Source: Mytilus californianus
Lineage: Eukaryota; Mollusca; Bivalvia; Mytilida; Mytilidae
Assembly: GCF_021869535.1 (NCBI RefSeq)
Contig: NW_026262668.1
Location: 25,301,732-25,365,731, forward strand
DNA length: 64,000 nt
Direction: 5' to 3'
Below the pieces are notes generated by a model, which did not search any database, was not told where the DNA came from, and saw only the letters and a list, made by a program, of their open reading frames with translations. Of the stretch, positions 37,685 to 51,130 are shown one piece after another (within the stretch, counting starts at the first letter, position 1; every line of letters starts with the position of its first letter). Made by a program: the position numbers and the translations under genes.

Positions 37685-39826
37685 CACTACAAAAGTCTAA
37701 AAGTCTGAAAAGACCAGTTTTTGTCTTAATTTGCATGAACTTTTACTCGACATTCTCCAAAAGTATGACTTGTGTCTTAATTTTTCTTGACAAATTCTCA
37801 TTTATATTAAATTTGTATGAAATTTACTCGACATAATCTCGACATTCTGAATATGGTCTTAAAATTTCTTGACAAATTCTTGACATTTGAATACTGTCTT
37901 GAAATTTCTCGACATATTCTCGACATTCTTATTTTTTCTCAGTATGGCTTGACATATTCTGAACATTTTGAATCGTGTCTTAAATTTACTTGACAGTTCT
38001 GAGTTTTACAAATCATGACCAGTATTCATGATATAACTTTAATCTTTATTTCTCTTTATATGATATACTGTAGTGTCAAGTTACACTTCTTTACAACAAA
38101 AATAAAAGTTGGGCATGTAAAATAATTGAAAATTTGGGTATATAAATATTTTTACAAATGCAAATATGGCTATGAAATCTAAAGTATAAAATAATTCAAA
38201 TGTGGGTGTGTTGATATAAAACAATTTCAATGTGGGTGTTTAAATAATTACAAATTTTGATTCCTAAGTCTTATAAATTAAATGATTCAAACCAATCATA
38301 CTGTAGACATATTTCATTCTACATTCATAATATTCAATGTTGATATGGTGAATAATTATTATACCAAAATGTGGTTTATATAAATAGCAAATTATGATAT
38401 ACAAATCATTCATTTAACAGAAGAAAAATTTGTGTAATGTCATCTGTTGGAATATATTAAGTATTACACATGGACAGGATGTTCCCCATTAAATTAAGGT
38501 ATTCCACACCCCAGAGTACACGCAACTGTCAAATAGAAGTTATTGCTTTACCTGTAATCAGCCATACAACTTATCAGTTGACCGACCATGCCACTACAAT
38601 TTAAAAAGTTCGTTGATAGATGAAAATGAAAATCATCATATTAATGAAAAAAATTGAATTGAAATGGATTTTCTTCATCAAAATTATGAAGTTAATTATT
38701 TTAACATAAAAACAAATTGAATAATTCCCAAAAATTAAAAGAAAATTATTATCTACTCCAGGAATAATAAAAAAAAATGTATTTATAATGGGTCCCATCA
38801 ATGATTTCTATAGAAATCATCGGTTTTATGAAATGGTTCTCAAACAGACATGCATAATATCATGAATATAGATCTAAACATTTTTTTCTTTTCAGGAAGG
38901 AGTTATCACAAATATTTATTTTTGATAAAAAAACTGTAAAATTCAACACTCAAATTTGAATAAAAAATGTTTTTGGGTTGTTCTAAAAAATGAATAAGGT
39001 TTTTGAATCAAGATGGGAACAAATTCTTTGACCTAAACAAAAGCCCCCCTCTGTTTTAAGCCACACAAACCCAAAAGATGAATTGTGGGGTCCAAAAGAG
39101 ATACAAGACACCTATTTTAGTAAAGCAAATTTGACTGGCAGTTTTGCGAACGGCAAAAATCTAAATGCTGTTTGTTAATACCTTCGACTTATATTCCAAG
39201 TGAAAACAATTACTTAAATGTTTAATAAAAATAAATCAAAATTAAACTACATGGGGGATTATTCAGGGTATTCCAACTAAGTTGCACCAAAAGGGTATCT
39301 TACTATACCAAATTAATCCTTGATTCTTCAAAGTTTAGTTTAGCCATAATAAAAAGTAGTATACAACAGCAATAGAATGTCATAAACAGTGCAGAATAAG
39401 TCTGTTCACATTTCAGGCGAAATTTATACTGTTGAGATAGTGTTAAGACATATTTAAGACTGTCAAGAATGTGTCGAGAAATATTCAGACATTATTTAGA
39501 ATGTCTAGAATATGTCGAGACATATTCAGACATTATTAAGAATGTCAAGAATATGTCAAGACAGATCGAGACAAATTTAAGACAGTCAAGAATTGGTCGA
39601 GACTAATCCAGACTCTTATCAGATGATACAGGAAGTGTCGAGAAATTTTAAGACAATGTTCATACTGTCAAGACACTTGTCAAGAAAAATCAAGAACCTT
39701 ATTAGACAAATTCATACTATGTCAAGAATTTTTTAAAATTATTCAGACAAATTAAGAATGTCGAGTAAAAATTCATGCAAATTCAGACAAAAACTGGTCT
39801 TTTCAGACTTTTAGACATTTGTAGTG
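37685..39826. mobile_element. 2,142-bp CACTA-like non-autonomous DNA transposon
   Basis: Terminal inverted repeats of 72 bp (37,685-37,756 and 39,755-39,826) differ at three positions and begin 'cactacaaa'. The empty site in copies B and D ('ttttaatatatatatcatgg'-like) shows clean insertion with TAT on both sides, consistent with a 3-bp target duplication. For ~300 bp inside each end, short motifs of the type 'ctcgacatattct' recur in one orientation at the left and inverted at the right. CACTA start, 3-bp duplication and subterminal repeats are hallmarks of the CACTA/EnSpm group. The ~1.4-kb core has no transposase ORF. Confidence 0.8.
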
Positions 39827-41160
39827 TATATATCATGGTAAAATAATATATTATTACAAATCATACCTAACCTCAAAGTTTTAAAGGATTTGTGTTGCCC
39901 ATTTATTTCACCTCAAGTAGTTTGCGTTCTTTGTATATATATAGTACTTCCTTATTTGATTTCTTCAAAACATATCTTGTTCAACTGGTTGAATTTTTGT
40001 AATGTCTCAAACTGTCTTATTGCTAAAATTTTAACTATTTTAATATAAGTCTTGCATAGTAGCTGATGGTTTCCTGGCGACAAATCTTACTTGAATCCGT
40101 TGGAAATTAATTCGAATCCCATCTCTTTTATTCTGTTTAATCAATTTATACCTCACCAATAAGGTATTTCTACGTCGAAAAATAATATTAACTTCAAATT
40201 TTTAAAAACATGAACATGTTTTATATACTTGAATGGCTTCGATTTACTATAACACAAGTGTACCTGCAAAGTAAGACCGTAGAGATCATTACCGTAAAAA
40301 CTAGGATGTTATATCAGGTTTTTCTATAAGATAAGGAATAAGGTACAGCATACTTGATTAAACATACCTGAACTATGTCGATAGTTTTAGAGACCAAGTA
40401 TTACATAAAATAAACATTATCAATGATCCACGCGTAAATGAGGTACTGTCAGTTGAACTCTTCCACTAAGACATGTATACATTGCTATCATTCCATACAA
40501 GTATATTTGACCCACAACTTATAGTATCTGAGATATGGACTATACCACGGAAACGTAACCTTGTTCACTTATCAATGAACTGAGGTCGAGGTCAGGTGAA
40601 CCATGTCTGATGGTCATGTAGACCTTGCATGGATACCATATACTAGTAACCAGATATAGTTATCCCAGAACTCATGATAAGTGAGACATTCTGAAACATA
40701 AAACTATACAAATAGTTTACGCAGTTGCCGCCGCCACCACCATCAGATTGTATTATCTATGCCTCGCATTCTTGCGTCAAATACGAATTAAAAATAAAAA
40801 CAACTGAAATTAGCTCTCTGACTTAGACCTAGACTTTCAAACTAACAGTAGACAATGAAACGTAAAAGCTACTACTTGCTTTGACAATATTTCTATTTTG
40901 TTTATATGTGTTACAAAATGGTGTTTGTAGAATACATCGATGCTGTACATAGCACTCATTTTGTAGATAATCTTTAACTTCATGTCAATTGTATAACCAG
41001 ATGATGCTCAATAAGTCATATTTGTGTGTAAGATGGAGTGATTAAACTTTGACAGACCCCCTCCCCCTTTTTCACCGTTTGCAGTATTTCTCGTTTCTAT
41101 AGATATACTCAGACCTACTAATTCAATTCATTCTGCGTTATTATTACACCTGTTTTGGAA

Positions 41161-41957
41161 CAAAGTACTATTGTATGTGCTGCCACACTTAGCAAAAGAA
41201 AGTTGGATATTTACCCAGAAGTTAATTACGAACACCTTCTATCAAAAGACGGGAAAAATCACATTTTGGGAGAGCAACTTATAAATGTGAATATGTAAAT
41301 GACATCTCTAATGATCACTTGTAACGAATCTTATGTAAAAATTCAAAATTTGGAAATTTTAATGGATCAATGTCACTGTTATTTATCAGTTGAATGAAAA
41401 GTACAAATGTCAATCTCGAATCATATTTTGCAACATGAATATCAAATCAGTCATCAATATAGAAACTAAAGTAATAATCGTTTTAAATTATTCGAATTTA
41501 TTTCGCTCTAAACGGATATATGTAGGGTCGGCACGCTGTTTAAAGGTGGCTCTGTGTTTTCAAAGTACAATTGTATGTGCTTCCACACTTAGCAAAAGAA
41601 AGTTGAATATTTACCCAGAAAATCATTACCAACACCTTCTATCAAAAGACGGAAAAATAAAATTTTGGAGGGCAACTTATAAATGTTTATATGTAAATGA
41701 CATCTCTAATGATCACTTGTATCAAATCTTATGTAAAAATTCAAAACTTGGAAATTTTAATCGATCGATGTCACTGTTATTTATCAGTTGAATGAAAAGT
41801 ACAAATGTCAATCTCGAATCATATTTTGCAACATAAATATCAAATCAGTCATAAATATAGAGACTAAAGTAATAATCGTTTTAAATTATTCGATTTTTTT
41901 CGCTCTAAACGGATATATGTAGGGTCGGCACGCTGTTTAAAGGTGGCTCTGCGTTTT
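41161..41957 (+). repeat. Two-copy 400-bp tandem duplication in copy C
   Basis: 'caaagtacta' at 41,161 and 'caaagtacaa' at 41,561 begin two successive ~400-bp blocks ending 'ggtggctctg-gtttt'. Copies B and D have one block. The 133-codon frame 41,390-41,791 is created across the duplication junction and is not a gene. Confidence 0.85.
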
Positions 41958-43535
41958 CTCTAAAATTTTAGCTATGACCTTTGACAGAAAGTTAAGACAA
42001 TCGTGACCACTGTAGACAACGACGACATCAATATTTCGATGAGGCTTGTTATCCTCTTTCTACTAATATAACGTACAGCCGTGTGTTATTCTAATAACCC
42101 AAATCATTCAAATCCATTGATTGGGCACCTTAATAGGCTACTAAGTATATATGCGTGCATTTGTTTAATAATTTCGATAACATTATAATTACAAGAAACT
42201 CGTCTCATGTGACTTTAATTATTTTCATAATTAATTATTTATTTGGTGGCACAAATACAACAAGACAGGGAAATGTCTTTTTGGATCGTTTCGTCCAATG
42301 ATGTTAACTGTATTGAATGTCAGATAAAGTAAATAGTGTTATATAATATATATTCTTTATTAAATTATTAATACCGTAGCTTTGACGTTGTCATTTCACG
42401 CTGAGCGACCTAGTAACCTGAACAAAATGTTACCCAACGTTACATTAAGACCTATACAAATACAGGTATTCTTTACTCAAGAAAACATAACTATAATCAC
42501 ATAATCACATAAGATATTCACAACCATGAGATGAAGCATTTGCTCGTAGTTTAAATGAAAGAGATGAGTATTGTTAAAACAGGATGATATGTACAAGTTA
42601 ATCTTTATTTTTTGTTTTTTCTCTCATTTTAATTTCAAAGAATCATTTTAATTGAAATATAAGCTTTGATGGATTTTTGAAACATTTGAAACATCAAAAC
42701 ACTCTTTTGAAAGCAAAAGTCATATTCATACAGCAGCCGTTCCTTTAAAAATGTATTACTAATGTGAAACCAAAGTCTTACATTACCAGTATAAAAACGA
42801 TATATTGTCATATGCTTCAATTAAGCGTCACAAGAGGTCGGGCAAGATAAGGAGAAGAGTAATTGCTATCGGCTAAAAAACAAGAAATATTGATATTTGA
42901 ATTATTGATAAATGTTGTTTGAAATTTGTAAGTTACTTTAGATACTATTCCATAATGATTTTTACAACTAAGTGGCTCTGAAATTAACGTGTTAGTGTCG
43001 ATTAATATGACAACTAACAAAAAACAAAGATTGAAATTTGTGTCAGTCAAATTTATTCACAACTTGTATAGACTGGACACGATTTAGACCTTAAAATATT
43101 GCAAAAAACCCCGTCTCTTGTTTAAGATTGTAGATGTTGCTGTGGGGATGTCTGTTTGGGTTTTTTTTTTGTCGTTCGGGTGCTGTCTTATTGGCGATTA
43201 ATTATCCTCGTATCTATACTGCATGTAGAATAAGTACATGTATGTTGTTCTGTTAAGGGCATGTTGTTTATAATTCTCTGAAAGTTTAAATGTGTTCCGC
43301 TTTCCACACTTTTGGTGGCGATCGGATTTGAAGATGATTATTCAAGAAACCCAGTTGTGCATACTATGATTGATATTCATATGTCCAGGTTTCAGGTCTG
43401 ATACTAGTGATAATGAGTACTTATCAATGACGTATTCGATTTTTTTAGCGCGTTGCCATCAATATGTTCATATCTATATGAAATTCTTACTGATATGATA
43501 GTTGTTGAAGAAATGAACAGCACATAATTTGGCAA

Positions 43536-46500
43536 TTAATGTACGTGAGATCCTAATAAACCTAATTGATTTAAATCAAAGTAAGTACTTGGAAAATTGG
43601 ACTGCTTTTGATGCCACAAGGGAAGACAACATCTTTCAGTATAATAACAGTCTTCGTGTGGTAAATGGTCCTCAAAATACCCCTTTGAACAATAGCTTTT
43701 CGTACAAATTCCTCCACTCCTCCTACACGCATATCCTGCATAACCTGTAACATGTAAAGCTTACACATTTAGTTAATCACTTTAACAATTCATTCAGTTA
43801 AGAAAGTGTATCTGATCGGGAAAACAAGATGTAAACATATTTTATTTCAAAATATATAATACACGATAGAACAAACTAAAGTTTAAAAAATATATATGGA
43901 AAGTATGTGAAAGGAGGTTTTCAGAGGGAAATTATAAATCCATAGTTTTGCGGGAAAAAAACAAACAAAACAATAACTCGTGAAATACCGTTTCAACTTG
44001 CATTTCAGTAAATGTTTTACAACTTATCTGTGTGTCCTTGTAACAAGTTCTCCTTCTCCAATTAAAACTTTTATTATTACTTGTGTAATATAAAAGAAAT
44101 GGAACTGATTTTTTGGAGTGTAAAATATCATTTGAATGTTTTACATACATTCCGTGTTTTTGATGTTCTTTTCAACTCAGTTTATAGTTATGACTCTCTA
44201 TATTACATGTCTATACAATCTCATCATTGACAAAGAGTAGTTTTTACTATTAAATTAAAAGTCCTTTGGAGAATGTGATTAGACATGATTTTGATGTGAC
44301 TAATATAAAGCCTTTTTGTAATGAAAATAAATTGAAAATATGCTACATTTACTTCCTAAAATGGTGATAATATGAGATGGTTGAAGGTTATCATACGAGC
44401 ACCAATTGAGACCCTATTAGAGCAGATGTGTTCCTGTACTGATGTGAATCACAGCTAACTTGTGGCCAAATTTAGTTGAGATCCGTTAAAATCAATTCGA
44501 TTGAAAAATTTTATAACACTTGCCTTGGTGATATTTTTTTGCTTAGAATAATCAAGAAGTTTCTAAACATAATGCAGATATTGACATCATGCAAACGGCT
44601 TCAAACATGTTAAATATGCACCTAATATAACAGTTATAATGTTACCTTTTCTAGGTTTGGTCATTTCATTTTCACACAGACAAATATAAACACATTTTTG
44701 TTTCTACAAAAGAGGCGATTTTTCGTTCCCTCTTGCTGATTATCCTTTTTTTTATGCTAGTATTTAGTTGGTCCATTCTTACAATGTGTATATTTCCAAA
44801 CACATTCGCTATGCCTTAGTCTGTAATGAAATTTCAAATTTCGCTAATATCAATCTATATATAACTGGTAAATTATAAGTCAGGAATTTCTTAACTACAA
44901 ATTACTTGACAATTTTTTCAAATTCTTTCATAGATACATACGTTTAGTTTGAAAGTTTGATAGTAAATCATGTTAATATGGTAACTGTAGAAATCTTTTT
45001 ACAGATAGGATACATCCTGATTTTAACGGTAGAGTTGTTTATAGAACCTGTAAACTTAGATATGATCCATGTTTACTTATTAATTTAAAATATTCAAGAC
45101 AGTATCAATGTAACTATGTTATCAGATCTTTGAATCTCTATCGGTACTAACATTGATTTTTGTTTATGATTTAAAACAACACTAAAATATTAAAATATCT
45201 ACAAAGGATTCAAAATCTTATGTCTAAAGTCTCTGTTACATTCCCCGTTTCAATTCTCAATTCTATGTCTTATTGCTCATATTCACTAACAATATGATTT
45301 AACAGAAAGTTATCATGTTTTACAACTATAAGAGATTATAGTCAGATGGCTATTGACAGACTGATGTATGAGCAATGGTAATAAAGAAAATGTAACCCAA
45401 TCTGCAGACTGCACCCAACACTATAAACATTAAAGAACTCAAAGGTTGTTGATCATTTACTATATCCAACTGAGAAACCAATTTGCGCGCGAAAACTAAA
45501 AATTGACCATAGAAACATGAAAAGCGGTTACATATAAAAATAAGAAGATGTTATATGAATGCCAATGAGAACTTTCCACCAGAGGCCAATTAACGTAGAG
45601 GTAAGCAACGACATGTCATCGTAAAGCCTTTAACAATGAGCAAAACCTGAACCAGATAGCAAGCTACATGTATAAAAGGCCCCGACAAAACTAACAACCT
45701 GATTTATGTACAAAACAATAAACGAAACACAACTATGATATACAGCAACAAAAGGCAACCACTGAATTACAGGCTTCTGACTATGGACAGACACACACAG
45801 AATGTGTCGCGATTAAACATGTTTGAGGGCGCCAAAAAAAACCCTTCCCCCTCGAACCGGGAACAGTGATGTAACAGCACAACATAAAAACTCACTATAA
45901 AATTCAGTTAAAAAAGGCTTGACTCATGAGATCCAAACAAAACACACAGGACTTAAGAAACAAAGTACGGGACTTACGGTCATAAAAATGTCGAGTAGGA
46001 TTATCGTACTTAGACTCAGAAATTCAACCAATAAAACTACTGTGTTTGGTGCTTCGAGCACAAATTATATACTCTGAGTTCTGAGTGTATTTCTATGACC
46101 GAGAGTTACTGAAAGATAGTTCAAAGCCAATAAGAACTAATGAAAAATCATGCACTGAAATATCAATCAGTACACATTCAATAAATTTAGTATAAAGACG
46201 TCATACACAGGCAGAGACAACTTGCTATTGTGCAATGCCAAGAAATATGTTTCGACAGAATGTAGGACCGTTAATATTCACAGTCTTATAGCAATAACCT
46301 ATATTTATGCTCTATTTTATTGATTAAAAAATCGATGTAGGTACCGATAAAACAATATCATCGCTATTTTGTGTATTTTTCCTTTGGTCTATTTTGTGAT
46401 AATTTTCATATCATGCTACTCGCTTGAGATAGAAAATCATCGTCAGAAACTAAGGGCGCACGTGACGTTGTCAATGTAAACAACAACTACATCATAGGCA

Positions 46501-47455
46501 TAATCATGATAATAGCGATGAATAAATTATCAATGGTCTTTCAAACTCGAGGATGTTTCTCGGCCACACTTCATCTCAAGACTATCGTCTTCGATCAGAT
46601 TGATGCTGTGAAATACCCTCTCGTTTGAAAAACCATCGATAATCTATAATTCAAAGATCTTATTACAGTTATTTACACTTAACAATAAAATTAAAATAGT
46701 AGTCATATTAATCATAAAAACTGACCTTCGTCGTGCCTATGTGAAGCCTTTTAAAAAATATTAAATTCAAATTTGAACCATGGACAAGAGATTAAAGATC
46801 TTTTCCATTAGTAAAAACTATTGAGTGCATAACGAAAAAAAGTGTCTCGGTAGTAAAAACGTTCCTTAGCCTTCGTTGGTTTAAAAAGTGTAGTACAGTA
46901 AGATATTTTATAACTATCGCAATTTTGCGTATTTTTCCTTTGATCTTTTTTCAAGCTACTCACTTGAGATAGAAAATTATGGTCAGAAACTAAAGGCGCA
47001 CGTGGCGTTGTCAATGTAAACATCAACGACGTCATAGGCAAAATAGCTATAAACAGATTACCAATGGTCTTTCAAACTCTAGGATGTTTTTCGGCCACAT
47101 CTCATCTCAGGGCTGTCGCCTTCCGATAAAGTTGTAGATGAGAAACACCGTCTTGTTTGAAAAACCATCGATAATCTATAATTACGGAAAAAACTGCTAT
47201 GTTTATCATGCCAGTACCGGAGCACTGTCGTCTTATCGGAAAATTATGCGGTTATCTGTGCAATCAAATATTGTCCAATTCTGAAAACATTTTTGAGAAT
47301 GTTTATTTATCTCATATAAACCGTCAGTGGGTATAATGTATGTCCTCGTTACAATAAAAATTATATCACATAGAAGTAGTTATAGACTTGACTTACATGT
47401 TCCACAGATAACGGCGAGAAAAAAAAGCAATACAAACGATGTGACTGGATTTCAT
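43536..47455 (-). pseudogene. Beta-defensin-like gene, copy D (exons 47,397-47,455 frameshifted, 43,536-43,744 intact)
   Basis: The terminal exon is 209 bp after the acceptor CATGTTACAG|GT and keeps the open frame and the spacing C-X6-C-X4-C-X13-C-X5-CC, with the invariant GYFEDHLPHED core. Compared with copy C, ten codons differ in amino acid and one is synonymous. The signal exon is 59 bp: a run of eight T replaces the seven-base stretch of C and E, so translation after 'MKSSHIVCIA' leaves the frame and stops. The donor GTAAGT and TATA box are intact. If the extra T is a homopolymer error in the assembly, this is a functional gene. Otherwise it is a recent pseudogene with an intact domain exon. 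Confidence 0.55.
45542..45900 (+). repeat. Mussel dispersed repeat, family 1 (copy D)
   Basis: Counterpart of 32,670-33,030, with 'agatgttatatgaatgcc', 'gtcatcgtaaagcctttaac' and 'gaaccgggaacagtgatg'. Confidence 0.8.
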
Positions 47456-47530
47456 TTTTTCTTTTTTTACAAACTCATAGAGATATAATGTGTATACCAT
47501 GAACGTCTTGCTCCCCCTCTGTCGCAAAGG

Positions 47531-47538
47531 AATATATA
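47531..47538 (-). promoter_or_regulatory. TATA box of copy D gene
   Basis: TATATATT 76 bp upstream of the exon-1 ATG. Confidence 0.55.
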
Positions 47539-49599
47539 CAACATTAACTAGGCGTCAATTATTTATTAAAACATATTATGTAAGACATATGTCACACGTT
47601 TCCAGAAGCTATTTGATTTTTGAAGAATAAGCATATTAAGTTAACGGTAGAGAGGTCAAACATATAATGGTATCAAAATAATCGTTTTGCACCTGAACGG
47701 TTTCTGTACTTTTAGACGCTTTTTGTCTTAGTTCTTGACTACTTGACTATTTACGAATTTGGATTTGCACCCTTAATCGGGTTAAAAATAGGGATGTTAG
47801 GTATCATTTTTCATAATGAATCACTATTATTCCTTTGGCGGGTTTGATTGAACCAGGCTTTTATTTGTCTTAAGTTTATTATTCGCTTAAATATATGGAT
47901 AATAGGCACTAATTGGGCCTCTTTTTCTAAACTGTTATCAATAACATCTATTGTCGGTCTCTCTTGGACTTACATTAATGAGTTTTGATTCTTCGTTTTT
48001 AGTATCTTTCGTCTCTTTTCTGTCTTAACTTCATAAAGACACAACAAACACCATTTAAACAAATAGTAGATGACATACTATGCATGTAACCTAAATGTAC
48101 AAGTAGGAGAAAAATAAGCGGCGTTATTGTCAAAAGAATAAAAGAATGATACAAGGATCATTTCATGACACACTACACTACAAAAACAAATTGAGAAACA
48201 CAACCATTCTTCTAGATATAGTATTCACAAGCAGATAAGTTTATAAATTGTAGCTATACCATGGCATATTATCTAAAGAAACTAATTGATAAAGGTCATA
48301 ATTATATTGGTCAATTATTTTCTTTGATAATTTCAAGGTAATTTAAAGTATAAATACCCACTTGCTTGGTTTTCAAATATTCAGCTTTAAGCGTTCCTGA
48401 TGACGGTAGATCCAGAAGAGCGCTTTAGATGCATGTAATTTAAAACGGGTTGTTTTTATTTTTGTAAACAACTTTTAGTTTGAAACTGTCATTTGATCTG
48501 CACAACTCATAAAGGACTGAACAATAAATTTAGAAGCTATTTTTAGTTTTTCAATCTTTTTTTCAGACTCATCCACTGCGTTAATTCAGTACATTTCGAT
48601 TGTAGTCAAATAAGATCAGTTCAGTCTATGTTCAAAATGTTTAGTAGTTACATTTTACCTGTAAAGATCAACTATATAGTTACTGAATTATATGAAAAAG
48701 TATTGAACAGTACTGAATTAACCGCAGTATTTGAAAATTGAGTGAAAGACTGAACATGACTTAATAAATCATTGTTCGGACTTTCGATATGGGTTTTATT
48801 TATTGTTGAATACCGTATGGCGAACTATAGTTATTTTCAGACTTGTCTTTCTTATTGGCAATTCTTATTTGATATTAACAATATTATATTTTTTTCTTTT
48901 TTGAATTTTTAAGTACATACAGTACATGTTAAATCTAGCTTATTTCTAGCCATGTTAGAAGACGGATATTTAAAGAAACATTGCAAGGCGGTTTTCAATT
49001 CTAATAAATGCACCGTAAAGACAATCGAATATAATTGCTAGATTAATGTATATAAATTTCCACGTCAGTTATATCATTTAAAGTATAGTTAGAAAATACA
49101 TTGCTTTATGACAGAATATGAACTTGATGAATTAAGTCCTATCAAATCATTTTGAACGAAGACATGCATAAATTATATGATTAATGAGCTCTGTACATGA
49201 TTCATCTACATAGCTTTTACCACAAGTCTTTTTTTTTTTATATACAAACATCGCAATCGTCTTTATTTTTTCGTTGTATATATGTTAAATTAAAAATGAT
49301 ACTGTACAAATTTCGTGCTTCCAATTGATATCACCTTCATTCAAAACGGCTAGATTCGAACTTGCAAAGTCAGTTATGTATACATACTTGTGGAGCTATG
49401 TTAAATATAGGGACTTAAAACAATAGCCACAGCCAGCGTATATTATATATAAGCTATCACTACATGTACTAGTCAGGGTGTAATAGAATCAAACTCAGAT
49501 CAATGTGATAGTTTTAATCATGCACAGCTTCAAATAAGTGAATACTTGACCTTACAGATGTAAAGTAGGAAAATCAATTTCACACGCTTCAGGACTTGT

Positions 49600-49805
49600 T
49601 AACAAGAGTACGGTACAGAAAAACAAACTAAAATTTCAAAAAAAAAGGAAAAAGAAACAAACAACAAACGACAGTCTCCAAAGCACTTCACAAAAAACTA
49701 CAGATTAAACAACACGATCTTATGTGCTCCAGAATGGTTAGCAGGATACTGTTCCACATGTGACACCTTATGTCATGATCAAAGAAAAGAGGACGAGATT
49801 GTGAC
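49600..49805 (+). repeat. Mussel dispersed repeat, family 2 (copy D, shortened)
   Basis: 'acgacagtctccaaagcac' and 'actgttccacatgtgacacc' are present, but the 'atccaaaggaacaatcaa' segment is deleted relative to copies B and C. Confidence 0.6.
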
Positions 49806-50758
49806 ACAGATACGTTTTAGTTTTCTGAACTGATTTGATTAGAATTGAGAGACCTTTGCTATAAACAGAATTATTTGTGGTAACCTTATAATTAAATCTA
49901 ACTCATCTGTTTTCGTTTGGGGAAAATAGCAAGCCTGTTAGTTAGGTTATGGTTAGGGTCTGAGTAAGTAAAAATACAGATTTTGAAATAAACAAAAAAG
50001 CTGTCTTTGTTGCTTCGTTTTTTGAAACACCCACACACCTTTGTTACCTTAACAGCATATGACGCAGGATTCATCGATTATTATTCAGTAACCATTTTAA
50101 TATATATATCATGGTAAAATAATATATTATTACAAATCAGACCTAACCTCAAAGTTTTAAAGGATTTGTGTTGCCCATTTATTGCTCCTCAAGTAATTTG
50201 CGTTCTTTGTATATAAATAGTACTTCCTTATTTGATTTCTTTAAAACAAATCTTGTTCAACTAGTTGAATTTTTGTAATGTCTCAACCTGTCTTATTGCT
50301 AAAATTTTAACTATTTTAATATTAGTCTTGCATAGTAGCTGATGGTTCCCTGGCGACGAATCTTACTTGAATCCGTTGGAAATTAATTCGAATCCCATCT
50401 CTTTTATTCTGTTTAATTTATACCTCACCAATAAGATATTTCGACGTCGAAAAATAATATTAACTTCAAATTTAAAAAAAAAATGAACATGTTTTATATA
50501 CTTGAATGGCTACGATTTACTATAAAGGAAGTGTACGTCAAACGTAAGACCATAAAAATCATTACCTGAAAAACTAGGATGTTATATCAAGTTTTTCTAT
50601 AAGATAAGGAATAAGGTACAGCATGCTTGATTAAACATACCTGAACTATGTCGATAGTTTTAGAGACCAAGTATTACATAAAATAAACATTATCAATGAT
50701 CCACGCGTAAATGAGGTAAGGTCAGTTGAACTCTTCCACAAAGACATGTATACATTGC

Positions 50759-51130
50759 TATCATTCCATACAAGTATATTTGACCTACAACTTATAGTAT
50801 CTGAGATATGGACTTTACCACGGAAACATAACCTTGTTCACTTATCAATGAACTGAGATCCAGGTCAGGTGAACCATGTCTAGACCTAGACTTTCAAACT
50901 AACAGTAGACAATGAAACGTAAAAGCTTCTACTTGCTTTGACAATATTTCTATTTTGTTTATATGTGTTACAAAATGGTGTTAGTAGAATACACCGATGC
51001 TGTACATTGCTATCATTCCATACAAGTATATTTGACCCACAACTTATAGTATCTGAGATAAAGACTATACCACGGAAACGTAACCTTGTTCACTTATCAA
51101 TGAACTCAGGTCGAGGTCAGGTGAACCATG
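50759..51130 (+). repeat. Local duplication-rearrangement in copy D
   Basis: The block starting 'tgctatcattccatacaag' occurs at 50,759 and 51,007. Between the two lies a piece (50,881-51,006, 'tagacctagactttc' to 'gctgtacat') that normally lies further downstream and is still present there (about 51,355-51,480). The second junction shares 'tacat' with both parents, suggesting a microhomology-mediated event. Confidence 0.75.

Larger units (their letters stand above)
29282..42445 (+). repeat. Tandem segmental-duplication unit, copy C
   Basis: Runs from 'taagacctatac' to 'acccaacgttaca' and matches copy D over its length. About 10.7 kb remains after removing two private insertions (30,922-31,213 and 37,685-39,826). 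It also holds a private 400-bp tandem duplication (41,161-41,957). It includes both recognised exons of the defensin-like gene, a family-1 repeat and a family-2 repeat. Confidence 0.9.

Noticed and set aside
42817-43050. Minus-strand frame in copy D with a signal-like start (NLCFLLVVILIDTNTLIS)
   Set aside because: Stops or frameshifts in copies C and E, and no start codon with context.
43571-43768. 65-codon frame overlapping the copy D defensin exon
   Set aside because: It is a shadow in another frame. The conserved cysteine-rich frame is the one shared with C and E.
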